Positions 8,150 to 17,267 of a DNA stretch of 48,109 nt are shown here, in pieces. The stretch's first letter is position 1; each line of letters starts with the position of its first letter. The DNA is taken from the NCBI GenBank assembly GCA_017616915.1, contig JAFZXF010000124.1:1-48109 (forward strand), read 5' to 3'. Both the position numbers and the translations under genes were made by a program. Below the pieces are notes generated by a model. It ran no database searches and was not told the origin of the DNA. It saw nothing but the letters and a program-made list of their open reading frames with translations. Source of the DNA: Bacteroidaceae bacterium. GTDB lineage: Bacteria > Bacteroidota > Bacteroidia > Bacteroidales > Bacteroidaceae.

Positions 8150-11100
8150 TTATTTCTTAATTTTAGTATTGTTTATAATGTACGTACCTTTTTCCAAACC
8201 CTGCAGTACGGTGAGCAGGTCTGCATTCTTGCGCAACAGCTTGCCGTCGATAGAATACACATCAACCTTATTGCTTCCGCCCTTCACAACAGTCTGCCCT
8301 TTCTTTGGTTTCGCTGCAGTAATGTCGTCAGGAGTGCTGTAGGCTCCACCGGTTGCCTCCTCTATAGTCAAGGCTTGATAGATGATACTGTAGCCATAAC
8401 CGTTGTGCGACTGCGGAGTGCCCTCATAGATAAAGCCTATACAACCATCATCCTGCATACACATACTGCTGTAAGCCGAACTACCTTCTGCTATCTGTTT
8501 GCCAAACCTCCATGTGTTCGCATCGGTAAAGTCGGATACTTCGTCGCGATCAGAGGGATTGGTAATATCCTTATAGTAAACCGTCACATTGTTACGCCCA
8601 CTTCCCTTGGGAGCAGACTGCAACAACACGATGGCGGGGCTCTCATCAGAGGCTTTCACTGCATTCACTATCAACACTTCGCCATTAGTGCCAGAGTCGC
8701 TGTTTATATAAAGGTTACCAGCTGTACCCCAAGTTCCTTCGCCCTTCTCTTTATCGGTAAATGTGAATATGTTGAGGGAACGTCCACTCGCACGGCGTGC
8801 GCTGAGCAGTATGCGACCATCGGGAAGCTCTTCAACCTTTGGTTCGTTGGCTATTGCAGCCGTGCCCTTTTGGATATCACCTAGCAAATGCCACGTATCA
8901 CCGAAGTCATCAGTATAGACCACGTATGTTGGATAGTTGCCATCGCCTAATCCTTTACCTCTCAAGAGCATAGCGCCATATACTCGATAGTACTTAGCTC
9001 CGGGTGCTTTGTAGCTACTCTGCAATAGTTTGCCAGCTCCGAAGAAACCTGAATAGGCGAAATATTTTGCCTCAGCCTCTGTCGCTGCATCCTGATAGAT
9101 AGCACCAGCCTTTCCCCAGAATTGAGAAGTCTGGTCTTCAGGTTCATTCCATGTTTCACCATTGTCATCACTAGTAACACGTGCTATAAGCGGACGGTTG
9201 CCCGCATTGGCGGAAGCGAATACGGCCTGCCCGCTCACACACATCATCAGCACCTTACCACTTTCGCGGTCTGCCACGATGGCGGGGTCTCCAAACGCAC
9301 GCCCAAACACATTACCGGTTAGCGTACCGTCGGGATTACCATTGGCTATGGTTCTCTCCCCCTCTATCCAACGTTCACCGTTATCCAATCCTATACGCAT
9401 TACCTCGTCAACCTCTCCATAGCCCACGTCATTATTACATAGGCGATAGTCATATACAGCAAGTAGGTTACCATTACTTGCCTTAGTGATGGCAGGTATA
9501 CGATAAGGATGGTTTTTATATGAAGTGTAAGCCAGAACCTGGCGATTCTCATCAGTGCCGGTGAAAGTGACAGTATTCTCATTCACGCTCACTGTATAAC
9601 CGAGGTATGGCTCTGCACTAAAACTAATCTCCGAGGCAGCTGTGAGGTACAGCTTTTTAGTGCTAGGTGACGATACTTCACCCAACAAGTATGTCTTGGT
9701 GGTTGCACCGGTAACAGTGTAGCTCACCGTACCCCATAGATAGTTGTTATCGGGGTATTTAGTCTCTTTTTCCAATTCTATGCCTACGGTGGTCTCCTGA
9801 CTTATAATCTCTATGGTCCAGCGTGAGCCGTAGTTAGTCTCACCGAAAGTCCAGAACTTGCAGTCCCCTGCTACCTCTTGATACATATTCAGACTTTGTA
9901 ATGCCGTAGACTTGGCGAGCGTTATACCGTAACCGGGGTTTGTGGCAGCAGTGGCGTATGTGATATCAAGTCTCCAACTCTCAGCTTCATCGGCAGCTAT
10001 CCAGTTGGCACCGCTGCCATTATCGGTGTTAGCAGCAGTCAGGGCATAGTCGCCACCTTTAGTGCGACTATAAATTTTGAAATTCTCTGCCGTGCCCACG
10101 AATGCTATTAACTCATCTTCCGAAGAAAGGTTTTTGGTATGCGTACCGAGAGTCGAACCGGTGTTCCACATGGAATAGTCTGGTTTCTGCACATTGTTCA
10201 CGCGTAGCCACTTGGCATCGTCAAAACTGGTAGAGAATAATTCATTGGCATTGAACGTATAGTTCACACTCACCGTTTGGTCAGAGAGGCTTATTTCACT
10301 TTTGCTGTATCCCTCCACTTCAGAAGCAGTAAAGTCGGTGGGCACAACTTCGCCGGTTATCACCCAGAACCCGCCATCGCCTACGGTAGCTGTGCCGGTA
10401 AAACATTCACCGCTGTAGGTCAGTTTGGCTTCGCTGCTACCCTTTATCTCTGCCGTATATAATTTAGCATCCACCTCTTCAATGAGGAAGTCGGATGAAC
10501 CGCCGCTCGTACAAGCGGGCACGCTGTTACGATTCCAGGCACCAGTACCATTATGTACATATAGATATTTGCCTCCGCCAGTATTAGCCACAGAATACAG
10601 AGAGTAGCAGCCACTATTGATAGCGTCCGTCTTTACCTCGAATTGATATGGACTATCGCTGAGGCTTTGCCAGCCTAGGTAGGTGCCGTCACCCATCGCA
10701 CTCTCAAAGGAATGGTTGGTGCCGCTCTTATGGCATACCCAATACCCACTATTATCATCAACAATTGTACCTGTGGTATTGACGATAGTACTGCCATTGA
10801 CAAGCTGATAGAGTGTACCACCGCTTTGGTAGCTAGAGATTTTGTACACCTTTCCATCTTCAAGCCCCTTAGAGGTATATGCAGGGTCGTCCTTCAGCAC
10901 AAGGGTGAACGCCTGTGCTGCAAGCCAGTTGACGCTTGATGCTGTACACCGGAAGGTGATATCCATGGATGCCGCATCAATATCTGACGCAGTAAAGGTC
11001 GTAGCGCTTGCGCCGGTTACGGTTTGTGTGTCATCACCCACCGTTACGCTGTAGGGGAAATTGCTGCTGTATGCTCGCAGCGATATCGACATACTGCTCA

Positions 11101-11407
11101 GCAGGTAACCCTCTGGAGCAGTAATGGTAATCTTCTCGTCAGCCTCTGCCGTTGCCGGTTTGAGAGAGAGACAATAGATGCTCCACCACTTCGCACGGTC
11201 TATAACAGGGGCGTTGATTGTCACTCCGCCAAGGCCCGAAGCAGCGTTGCTGGTAAAAGTCTTTGTGTCGCCCGTTGTAGCAAGCGTGCCATAAGTATTA
11301 TATGGCGGGTTATCTACCGTGCCATCAACGATGGTAACAGTATATTCTTTTGCCCATGCCATACACGCCATGGCTAGGAAAGAGAGCAGGATAAGTGGTC
11401 TTTTCAT
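8150..11407 (-). CDS. Sialidase-like (GH33/BNR) exported glycosidase
   Basis: A 1085-residue protein with a signal peptide (MKRPLILLSFLAMACMAWA). The first 600 or so residues are beta-rich accessory segments without a recognised catalytic motif. The C-terminal part is a six-bladed sialidase domain. It has the arginine motif YRIPAI at about residue 634 and Asp-boxes TSDDNGETW (about 745) and YTDDFGDTW (about 830), with a degenerate third at about 890. The protein ends with a VDVYSIDGKLL...GTYIINN tail like other exported Prevotella proteins. It probably releases sialic acid from host glycans at the cell surface; substrate is inferred from the fold. guaA follows at 12 bp, probably in the same transcript. 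Confidence 0.85.
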   Translation of the reverse strand: MKRPLILLSFLAMACMAWAKEYTVTIVDGTVDNPPYNTYGTLATTGDTKTFTSNAASGLGGVTINAPVIDRAKWWSIYCLSLKPATAEADEKITITAPEGYLLSSMSISLRAYSSNFPYSVTVGDDTQTVTGASATTFTASDIDAASMDITFRCTASSVNWLAAQAFTLVLKDDPAYTSKGLEDGKVYKISSYQSGGTLYQLVNGSTIVNTTGTIVDDNSGYWVCHKSGTNHSFESAMGDGTYLGWQSLSDSPYQFEVKTDAINSGCYSLYSVANTGGGKYLYVHNGTGAWNRNSVPACTSGGSSDFLIEEVDAKLYTAEIKGSSEAKLTYSGECFTGTATVGDGGFWVITGEVVPTDFTASEVEGYSKSEISLSDQTVSVNYTFNANELFSTSFDDAKWLRVNNVQKPDYSMWNTGSTLGTHTKNLSSEDELIAFVGTAENFKIYSRTKGGDYALTAANTDNGSGANWIAADEAESWRLDITYATAATNPGYGITLAKSTALQSLNMYQEVAGDCKFWTFGETNYGSRWTIEIISQETTVGIELEKETKYPDNNYLWGTVSYTVTGATTKTYLLGEVSSPSTKKLYLTAASEISFSAEPYLGYTVSVNENTVTFTGTDENRQVLAYTSYKNHPYRIPAITKASNGNLLAVYDYRLCNNDVGYGEVDEVMRIGLDNGERWIEGERTIANGNPDGTLTGNVFGRAFGDPAIVADRESGKVLMMCVSGQAVFASANAGNRPLIARVTSDDNGETWNEPEDQTSQFWGKAGAIYQDAATEAEAKYFAYSGFFGAGKLLQSSYKAPGAKYYRVYGAMLLRGKGLGDGNYPTYVVYTDDFGDTWHLLGDIQKGTAAIANEPKVEELPDGRILLSARRASGRSLNIFTFTDKEKGEGTWGTAGNLYINSDSGTNGEVLIVNAVKASDESPAIVLLQSAPKGSGRNNVTVYYKDITNPSDRDEVSDFTDANTWRFGKQIAEGSSAYSSMCMQDDGCIGFIYEGTPQSHNGYGYSIIYQALTIEEATGGAYSTPDDITAAKPKKGQTVVKGGSNKVDVYSIDGKLLRKNADLLTVLQGLEKGTYIINNTKIKK

Positions 11408-11451
11408 GACGATATCTCTTTTTTCGTGTTTTCGTGGTAATATTAGGACTG

Positions 11452-11459
11452 CAAATTTA
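11452..11459 (-). promoter_or_regulatory. Promoter -7 box for the sialidase-like gene
   Basis: TAAATTTG on the minus strand matches the TAnnTTTG consensus about 45 bp before the start codon. No clear -33 element was found. Confidence 0.55.
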
Positions 11460-11504
11460 AGGAATATATTTTATATAAAGGAGTCTTTTTATGCTTTTTT
11501 ATGA

Positions 11505-11564
11505 ATGTTTTTCGAAAAACATAAAAATGTGGAGTCCTTCTTTATCAAATATGAAATGTTTTTC
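11505..11564. promoter_or_regulatory. 18-bp palindrome and half-site between divergent promoters
   Basis: ATGTTTTTCGAAAAACAT (11505-11522) is a perfect palindrome. Its left half, ATGTTTTTCG, recurs at 11555-11564, directly abutting the serC -7 box. GGAGTC also occurs on both sides (11480-11485 and 11531-11536). The layout suits an operator for a dimeric regulator acting on the divergent sialidase and serC units. Confidence 0.45.
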
Positions 11565-11565
11565 G

Positions 11566-11573
11566 TATCTTTG
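11566..11573 (+). promoter_or_regulatory. serC operon promoter -7 box
   Basis: TATCTTTG matches TAnnTTTG, 78 bp before the serC start. The intervening leader contains the imperfect inverted sequence GGCCCTACCGGCC. Confidence 0.6.
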
Positions 11574-11650
11574 CAGGCAAATCTGTTCGGCCCTACCGGC
11601 CGTACTCCTACGGAGAGAACAACTTAAACATAATTCTAAACTCAAATAAC

Positions 11651-12718
11651 ATGAAAAAGTACAATTTCAATGCAGGTCCGTCTATCCTGCCCCGTGAAGT
11701 GATTGAGGCTACTGCAGCCGCTTGTCTGGATTTCAACGGTATAGGTTTGTCGCTGATGGAGATTAGCCATCGCTCCAAGGACTTCCAGCCCGTTATGGAT
11801 GAGGCTGAAGCCATGATGAAAGAGTTGCTTGACATCCCCGAAGGCTATAAAGTACTATTCCTCGGTGGTGGCGCCAGCCTCGAGTTCTGTATGGTTCCCT
11901 ACAACTTCCTTGAAAAGAAGGCAGCCTTCCTCAACACAGGTGTGTGGAGCAAGAAAGCTATCAAGGAAGCTAAGCTGTTTGGTGAGGTCGTAGAGGTTGC
12001 TTCCTCCGCCGACAAGAATTTCACCTACATCCCTAAGGGATGGACTATTCCCACCGATTGTGATTATTTCCACGTCACAACCAACAACACTATCTACGGC
12101 ACCGAGATTCGCGAAGATTTCGACTCTCCCATCCCGATGATTGCCGACATGAGTTCCGATATTCTGAGCCGTCCTGTCGATGTCAGCAAGTATGTCTGCA
12201 TCTACGGCGGTGCCCAGAAGAATATCTCTATGGCCGGTGTCACCTTCGTCATCATTAAGGAAGATGCTCTGGGTAAGGTTACCCGTCCAATCCCCACCAT
12301 GCTTGACTATCGCACCCATATCGACAAGGGCTCTATGTTCAACACCCCGCCGGTAGTACCCGTATTTTCCGCACTCCAGACCATGAAGTGGGTTAAGGCT
12401 CAAGGTGGTGTTAAAGAGATGGAGCGCCGCGCATTGCAAAGAGCTAAGATTGTTTACGATGAGATTGACCGCAACAAACTGTTTGTGGGCACCGTAGAGC
12501 CCGATTCCCGCTCGGTAATGAACCTCTGCTTCGTAATGAAGGACGAGTATAAGGAGTTGGAGGCTGAGTTCATGGCCTTCGCTACAGAGAAGGGTATGGT
12601 AGGTGTTAAGGGCCACCGTTCAGTTGGTGGTTTCCGCGCCAGCTGCTACAATGCTATGAGTATCGAAGGTTGCGAGGCTCTCGTTGCCTGCATGAAAGAA
12701 TTTGAGGCCAAGCATTAA
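11651..12718 (+). CDS. serC: Phosphoserine aminotransferase
   Basis: PLP enzyme that converts 3-phosphohydroxypyruvate and glutamate to phosphoserine; it also serves in pyridoxal phosphate synthesis. The 355-residue protein starts YNFNAGPS(I)LP, the standard SerC opening. It has the GGGAS phosphate-binding turn (72-76) and the Schiff-base Lys190 in [11 protein letters not shown]. The C-terminal [15 protein letters not shown] segment is also typical. It is first in a serC-serA-DUF1015 unit, a known arrangement in Bacteroidales. Confidence 0.97.
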   Translation: MKKYNFNAGPSILPREVIEATAAACLDFNGIGLSLMEISHRSKDFQPVMDEAEAMMKELLDIPEGYKVLFLGGGASLEFCMVPYNFLEKKAAFLNTGVWSKKAIKEAKLFGEVVEVASSADKNFTYIPKGWTIPTDCDYFHVTTNNTIYGTEIREDFDSPIPMIADMSSDILSRPVDVSKYVCIYGGAQKNISMAGVTFVIIKEDALGKVTRPIPTMLDYRTHIDKGSMFNTPPVVPVFSALQTMKWVKAQGGVKEMERRALQRAKIVYDEIDRNKLFVGTVEPDSRSVMNLCFVMKDEYKELEAEFMAFATEKGMVGVKGHRSVGGFRASCYNAMSIEGCEALVACMKEFEAKH

Positions 12719-12767
12719 TGCTATTATCTGAAAACAAACAATAATCTTGTCATAAATCAAAACAGAT

Positions 12768-13685
12768 ATGAAGGTTTTAGTTGCAACAGAAAAGCCTTTT
12801 GCTCCTGTAGCAGTGAAAGGAATAAAAGAGGTGGTAGAGGCCGCCGGCTATGAGTTGGCTCTCTTGGAGAAATACACCGAGAAGTCGCAGTTGCTCGCAG
12901 CTGTGGCAGATGCTGACGCCATGATTATCCGCAGCGACAAAGTTGACGCTGAAGTTCTCGACGCTGCCAAGCAGCTTAAGATAGTGGTACGTGCCGGTGC
13001 AGGATACGACAACATCGACCTCGCCGCAGCCACTGCCCACAATGTGGTGGCCATGAATACTCCAGGCCAGAACGCTAACGCCGTGGCTGAGCTTGTAATG
13101 GGTATGCTGGTATATGCCGTGCGCAATTTCTACAACGGCAAGGCGGGCACCGAACTACTGGGTAAGAAACTGGGTATCCTCGCTTTCGGTAATGTGGGCC
13201 GCAACGTGGCACGCATCGCTAAAGGTTTCGGTATGGAAATCCTCGCCTTTGATGCTTACTGCCCCGCAGAGGCTATCGAGGCTGCCGGAGTAAAGGCTGT
13301 CAAGAGCACCGCCGAACTCTTTGAGCAGAGCGATATTGTGAGTCTCCATATTCCCGCCACTCCCGAGACAACGAAGAGCATCAATGCTGACTTAGTAGGC
13401 AAACTGCCTAAGGGCGGCATCCTTATCAACACCGCCCGCAAGGAGGTTGTAGACGAGGCCTCGCTGCTCAAGTTGATGGAGGAGCGCACCGATCTCAAGT
13501 ACATCGCTGACATCAAGCCCGATGCCGATGCTGAGTTTGCTGCCAAGTTTGCCGACCGCTACTTCGCCACCCCGAAGAAGATGGGCGCACAGACTGCTGA
13601 GGCCAACATCAACGCCGGTCTTGCAGCCGCCAACCAGATTGTAGGCTTCTTCAAAGAGGGCATCACTAAGTTTAAAGTGAATTAA
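12768..13685 (+). CDS. serA: D-3-phosphoglycerate dehydrogenase, short form
   Basis: Catalyses the first step of serine synthesis, oxidising 3-phosphoglycerate with NAD. The 305-residue protein lacks ACT or other C-terminal regulatory domains. The Rossmann motif is LAFGNVGRNVA (138-148) and the catalytic Arg is in NTARKEVVDE (Arg224). The place where most family members have the catalytic His (TPHxGxxT) reads TPKKMGAQT (269-277), so the usual His is absent. As far as I recall, other Bacteroidales SerA proteins look the same. The gene follows serC by 49 bp. Heptamer repeats fill the gap to the next gene. Confidence 0.93.
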   Translation: MKVLVATEKPFAPVAVKGIKEVVEAAGYELALLEKYTEKSQLLAAVADADAMIIRSDKVDAEVLDAAKQLKIVVRAGAGYDNIDLAAATAHNVVAMNTPGQNANAVAELVMGMLVYAVRNFYNGKAGTELLGKKLGILAFGNVGRNVARIAKGFGMEILAFDAYCPAEAIEAAGVKAVKSTAELFEQSDIVSLHIPATPETTKSINADLVGKLPKGGILINTARKEVVDEASLLKLMEERTDLKYIADIKPDADAEFAAKFADRYFATPKKMGAQTAEANINAGLAAANQIVGFFKEGITKFKVN

Positions 13686-13702
13686 CCTTCCTTCGAACAA
13701 AG

Positions 13703-13725
13703 TGTTCAATGTTCAATGCTCAATT
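13703..13725 (+). repeat. Heptamer repeat tract between serA and the DUF1015 gene
   Basis: Three consecutive units (GTTCAAT, GTTCAAT, GCTCAAT) precede the ATG of the DUF1015 gene by 9 bp. Confidence 0.75.
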
Positions 13726-13733
13726 AAATTAAC

Positions 13734-14981
13734 ATGGCAATAATCAAACCATTCCGCGGAATACGTCCGCCTAAAGAGTTTGTGGAAGAGGTAGAGAGCC
13801 GTCCCTACGATGTGCTCGACTCCGACGAGGCTCGTGCAGAGGCTGGCGACAATGAGAAATCGCTATACCATATCATCAAGCCAGAGATTAACTTCCCCGT
13901 AGGCACCTCTGAGTACGACCCCAAAGTGTACGAGAGTGCTGCCGAGCATTTCAAGATGTTCCAGGAGAAAGGCTGGCTGCGTCAGGATGCAGAGGAGAAC
14001 TACTACCTCTATGCTCAGACGATGAACGGCAAGACTCAGTACGGACTCGTGGTATGCGCCTATGTTGCAGACTACCTCAACGGTGTCATCAAGAAGCACG
14101 AGCTCACTCGTAAGGATAAGGAGGAAGACCGCATGAAGCATGTGCGCGTCAACAACGCCAACATGGAGCCGGTGTTCTTCGCCTATCCCGACAACAAGAC
14201 CTTGCTCGACATCATCGACAGGTACGCTGCCACTACTCCTGAGTATGACTTCATCGCGCCTATCGATGGCTTTGGTCATAAGCTCTGGGTAATCTCCGAC
14301 AAGGAGGATATCCGTGCTATCACTGAGGAGTTTGCACGCATACCGAGTCTCTATATCGCTGACGGTCACCATCGTTCTGCCGCCGCAGCCCTCGTTGGCG
14401 CTGAGAAGGCAAGCCAGAACCCTAACACCACGGGCAAAGAGGAGTACAACTACTTCATGGCAGTGTGCTTCCCCGCCAGTCAGCTCACCATCCTCGACTA
14501 CAACCGCGTGGTCAAAGACCTCAACGGCAAGAGTGCCGGCGAGTTCCTCCAAGCTCTCGCCGAGGATTTCACCGTAGAGGACAAGGGCACCGACATCTAC
14601 AAGCCCCAGCAGCTCCATGAGTTCTCGCTCTATCTTGAAGGACGCTGGTACAGTCTCAAGGCAAAAGCCGGCACCTACGATGACAGCGACCCCATCGGCG
14701 TGCTGGATGTGGATATCTCTTCACGCCTCATCCTCGACAAGCAGCTCGGCATCAAAGATTTGCGCACCAGCAACCGCATCGATTTCGTGGGTGGCCTGCG
14801 CGGTCTGCAAGAGCTCAAGCGCCGTGTGGACAATGGCGAGATGAAGATGGCTCTGGCGCTCTATCCCGTCACGATGCAACAGATTATGGACATCGCCGAC
14901 AGCGGCAAGATAATGCCGCCCAAAGCTACGTGGTTCGAGCCCAAACTGCGTAGCGGTCTGATAATCCACAGTCTGGACTAA
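13734..14981 (+). CDS. DUF1015 family protein
   Basis: A 415-residue protein of the DUF1015 family (start IIKPFRGIRPPKE, central IADGHHRSAAAA at about 208-219, C-terminal FEPKLRSGL). In Bacteroidales this family often follows serC and serA, as here, which suggests a role tied to serine or phosphoserine metabolism. The biochemical activity has not been settled as far as I know. The His-His pair in ADGHHR is the most conserved visible motif. No signal peptide is present, so it is cytoplasmic. Confidence 0.88.
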   Translation: MAIIKPFRGIRPPKEFVEEVESRPYDVLDSDEARAEAGDNEKSLYHIIKPEINFPVGTSEYDPKVYESAAEHFKMFQEKGWLRQDAEENYYLYAQTMNGKTQYGLVVCAYVADYLNGVIKKHELTRKDKEEDRMKHVRVNNANMEPVFFAYPDNKTLLDIIDRYAATTPEYDFIAPIDGFGHKLWVISDKEDIRAITEEFARIPSLYIADGHHRSAAAALVGAEKASQNPNTTGKEEYNYFMAVCFPASQLTILDYNRVVKDLNGKSAGEFLQALAEDFTVEDKGTDIYKPQQLHEFSLYLEGRWYSLKAKAGTYDDSDPIGVLDVDISSRLILDKQLGIKDLRTSNRIDFVGGLRGLQELKRRVDNGEMKMALALYPVTMQQIMDIADSGKIMPPKATWFEPKLRSGLIIHSLD

Positions 14982-14994
14982 CCAATGAATTATT

Positions 14995-15057
14995 AATTAG
15001 GAATTAGAATACCAGCCTAGTCTTCATCATGACGAAGTTCGTTTCTAATTCCTAATT
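14995..15057. terminator. 15-bp perfect inverted repeat after the DUF1015 gene
   Basis: AATTAGGAATTAGAA (14995-15009) is the exact reverse complement of 15043-15057. The loop holds a second imperfect palindrome centred on TCATGA (15029-15034). The stem is AT-rich with no long T-run, so it may be a weak terminator or a fold-back repeat. It belongs to the same style of AATT-rich filler seen at 21092-21117. Confidence 0.5.
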
Positions 15058-15095
15058 TCTCATTCCTAATATATAAATAAGGTATAAGAAGAATA

Positions 15096-16085
15096 ATGCA
15101 GAAACTGGACACTGTAAGATGGGGGTTCATCGGTTGCGGACAGGTAACCGAGAAGAAAAGCGGCCCTGCTTTCCGACTTATTGAAGGCTCTGAGGTGGTA
15201 GCTGTGATGAGTCGCACACTTGAGAAGGTGCGCTCATACGCTGAGCGCCATGGTGTGGAGAACTACTACACCGATGCCTCGCAGCTCATCAACGACCCCA
15301 ACGTTAACGCTGTCTATATCGCTACTCCACCATCCACTCACGTCACCTACGCCATCATGGCACTCAAGGCTGGCAAGCCCACATACGTCGAGAAACCTCT
15401 CTGCTCCAACTATCAGGACTGCAACCGCATAAATCGTATGTCGGAGCAGATGGGCATCCCATGTTTTGCCGCTTACTACCGCCGCGAACTGCCCTATTTC
15501 AAAAAGGTGAAACAGCTCATCGAGGACGGTGCTGTAGGAGAGGTTATCAATGTGCAGATCCGTTTCTCCGTACCGCCGCGCGACCTCGACTACAACAGTC
15601 ACGACCTGCCGTGGCGAGTGATTCCCGACATTGCGGGCGGCGGTTATTTCTATGACCTCGCTCCCCACCAAATTGACCTTCTACAGTGCATCTTCGGTCC
15701 CATCACCGAGGCCAAAGGCTACTGTTCAAACCGCGGCGGACTCTATCAGTCGGAAGACACCGTGAGTGCCTGCTTTAAGTTTGCCAATGGACTCCCCGGC
15801 TCCGGTTCATGGTGCTTTGTGGGCCATGAGTCTGCCAAGGAAGACCGTATAGAGATTATCGGCAACCGAGGCAGTCTGCATTTCTCCGTGTTCACATACG
15901 AGCCTATCACTCTCTTCAACGAGGAGGGACACCAGACTTTCATCGTGGAGAATCCGCAGTATGTGCAGCTGCCTCTCATAAAGCAGGTAGTGGAGCATCT
16001 GCAGCAGAAAGCGATATGCACATGCGACTCGGTGAGCGCCACTTCAGTCAACTGGGTGATGGACCGTATTCTCGGCAAGTTCTGA
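15096..16085 (+). CDS. Gfo/Idh/MocA family oxidoreductase
   Basis: NAD(P)-dependent sugar or polyol dehydrogenase of the Gfo/Idh/MocA family, 329 residues. The N-terminal Rossmann motif is WGFIGCGQVTEKKSGP (9-24), then YIATPPSTH, then the catalytic EKPL motif (residues 99-102) and the second-domain motif GGYFYDLAPHQIDLL with the Asp and His expected for catalysis. The substrate cannot be read from the sequence. The next gene starts 6 bp after the stop, so the two are likely co-transcribed. Confidence 0.9.
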   Translation: MQKLDTVRWGFIGCGQVTEKKSGPAFRLIEGSEVVAVMSRTLEKVRSYAERHGVENYYTDASQLINDPNVNAVYIATPPSTHVTYAIMALKAGKPTYVEKPLCSNYQDCNRINRMSEQMGIPCFAAYYRRELPYFKKVKQLIEDGAVGEVINVQIRFSVPPRDLDYNSHDLPWRVIPDIAGGGYFYDLAPHQIDLLQCIFGPITEAKGYCSNRGGLYQSEDTVSACFKFANGLPGSGSWCFVGHESAKEDRIEIIGNRGSLHFSVFTYEPITLFNEEGHQTFIVENPQYVQLPLIKQVVEHLQQKAICTCDSVSATSVNWVMDRILGKF

Positions 16086-16091
16086 TAAGCG

Positions 16092-17231
16092 ATGTATAGG
16101 GGGGTGTACATACTGATAATGCTGACCTTGGCATGCATCGGCACACGAGCTGACGACAGCATCACATCGCCCACACACGGCGACACAGTGCAGAGCAGCG
16201 ACATCGCCTCACCGGAACTGACTACCGGCATTGACAATACGAAGAAAAAGCACAGCTCCGTCCTCAAGCGCCTGCTAAACAAAGCGCTCGAAGTGGACAC
16301 CAACTACATTGAGCAAAACAAATACAACGTCACATTCATGACGCAAGCCGACTGGCGGCACAAAGTGATATGGCTGCGCGGCGCCGACGAGGAGGGGCAT
16401 CATCAAACTCTCTACTTCCATCCCGACTCGAGAGTAACCATAGGTCCGTATGTGGGATACAGCCTGCTCTTCCTAGGATGGACAGTGGATATCGGCTCAA
16501 AGCTCACCACCAACAACTCAAATATCTACCTCTCGCTCTACGCGCCGATGCTGGGCATCGATTACTATTACGAAAACGATATCAACGGATACAAGATAAC
16601 GAGCCTGTCAGGATTCAGCGATGAGATAAAACAGCAAAGCAAGGGACTCAAATTCCCAGGGCTGTCCACAAATATGAAGTACGTGAGGGCTTATTACATC
16701 TTCAACCATCGACACTTCTCCTACCCTGCAGCCTATAGTCAGTCAACAATACAGCGACGAAGCAGCGGAGCAATGATTCTCGGCTACTCATACTCGCGAC
16801 AGCAGATCGACTTCAACTACGACCAACTGCCAGAGCCTTTCTACGACGACAATGGCGAACTGCTTATCAACGAGGCCCTCAAGGTGAAGCAGGCGCGATA
16901 CATCAACCACTCCGTCTCGCTAGGCTACACCTACAACTGGGTGGTGGCACGCAACCTGCTCTTCAACGTCTCAGCATCGCCGTCGATAGGATACAACTTC
17001 ACCAAGGGCGAGAAACTTACCAGCGACAAGATCTACCGACTGCACAATGTTAACTTCGACTTTATCGGCAAGCTAGCATTCGTGTGGAACTGCCAGAGAT
17101 TCTTTGCCGGAGGAGCATTCACGGCCCACACCTACGCATACAAGAAATCCACCTTCTCATGCCAGAACGCACTGCTCGCCGCACAGCTCTATTTTGGCAT
17201 CAATATCTGGCGAAAAAAGAACAAGAAATAA
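16092..17231 (+). CDS. DUF4421 family envelope protein
   Basis: A 379-residue exported protein. The N-terminus (MYRGVYILIMLTLACIGTRA) is a signal peptide. After a Ser/Thr-rich linker the segment EVDTNYIEQNKYNVTFM begins the DUF4421 region. The rest is rich in alternating aromatic and polar strands (for example GPYVGYSLLFLGWTVDIG), as expected for an outer-membrane beta-barrel. The function of DUF4421 is unknown. It is tightly spaced behind the oxidoreductase. Confidence 0.75.
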   Translation: MYRGVYILIMLTLACIGTRADDSITSPTHGDTVQSSDIASPELTTGIDNTKKKHSSVLKRLLNKALEVDTNYIEQNKYNVTFMTQADWRHKVIWLRGADEEGHHQTLYFHPDSRVTIGPYVGYSLLFLGWTVDIGSKLTTNNSNIYLSLYAPMLGIDYYYENDINGYKITSLSGFSDEIKQQSKGLKFPGLSTNMKYVRAYYIFNHRHFSYPAAYSQSTIQRRSSGAMILGYSYSRQQIDFNYDQLPEPFYDDNGELLINEALKVKQARYINHSVSLGYTYNWVVARNLLFNVSASPSIGYNFTKGEKLTSDKIYRLHNVNFDFIGKLAFVWNCQRFFAGGAFTAHTYAYKKSTFSCQNALLAAQLYFGINIWRKKNKK

Positions 17232-17267
17232 CTCTCTGAACGACACTAACAAAAAACAAATAATTCT

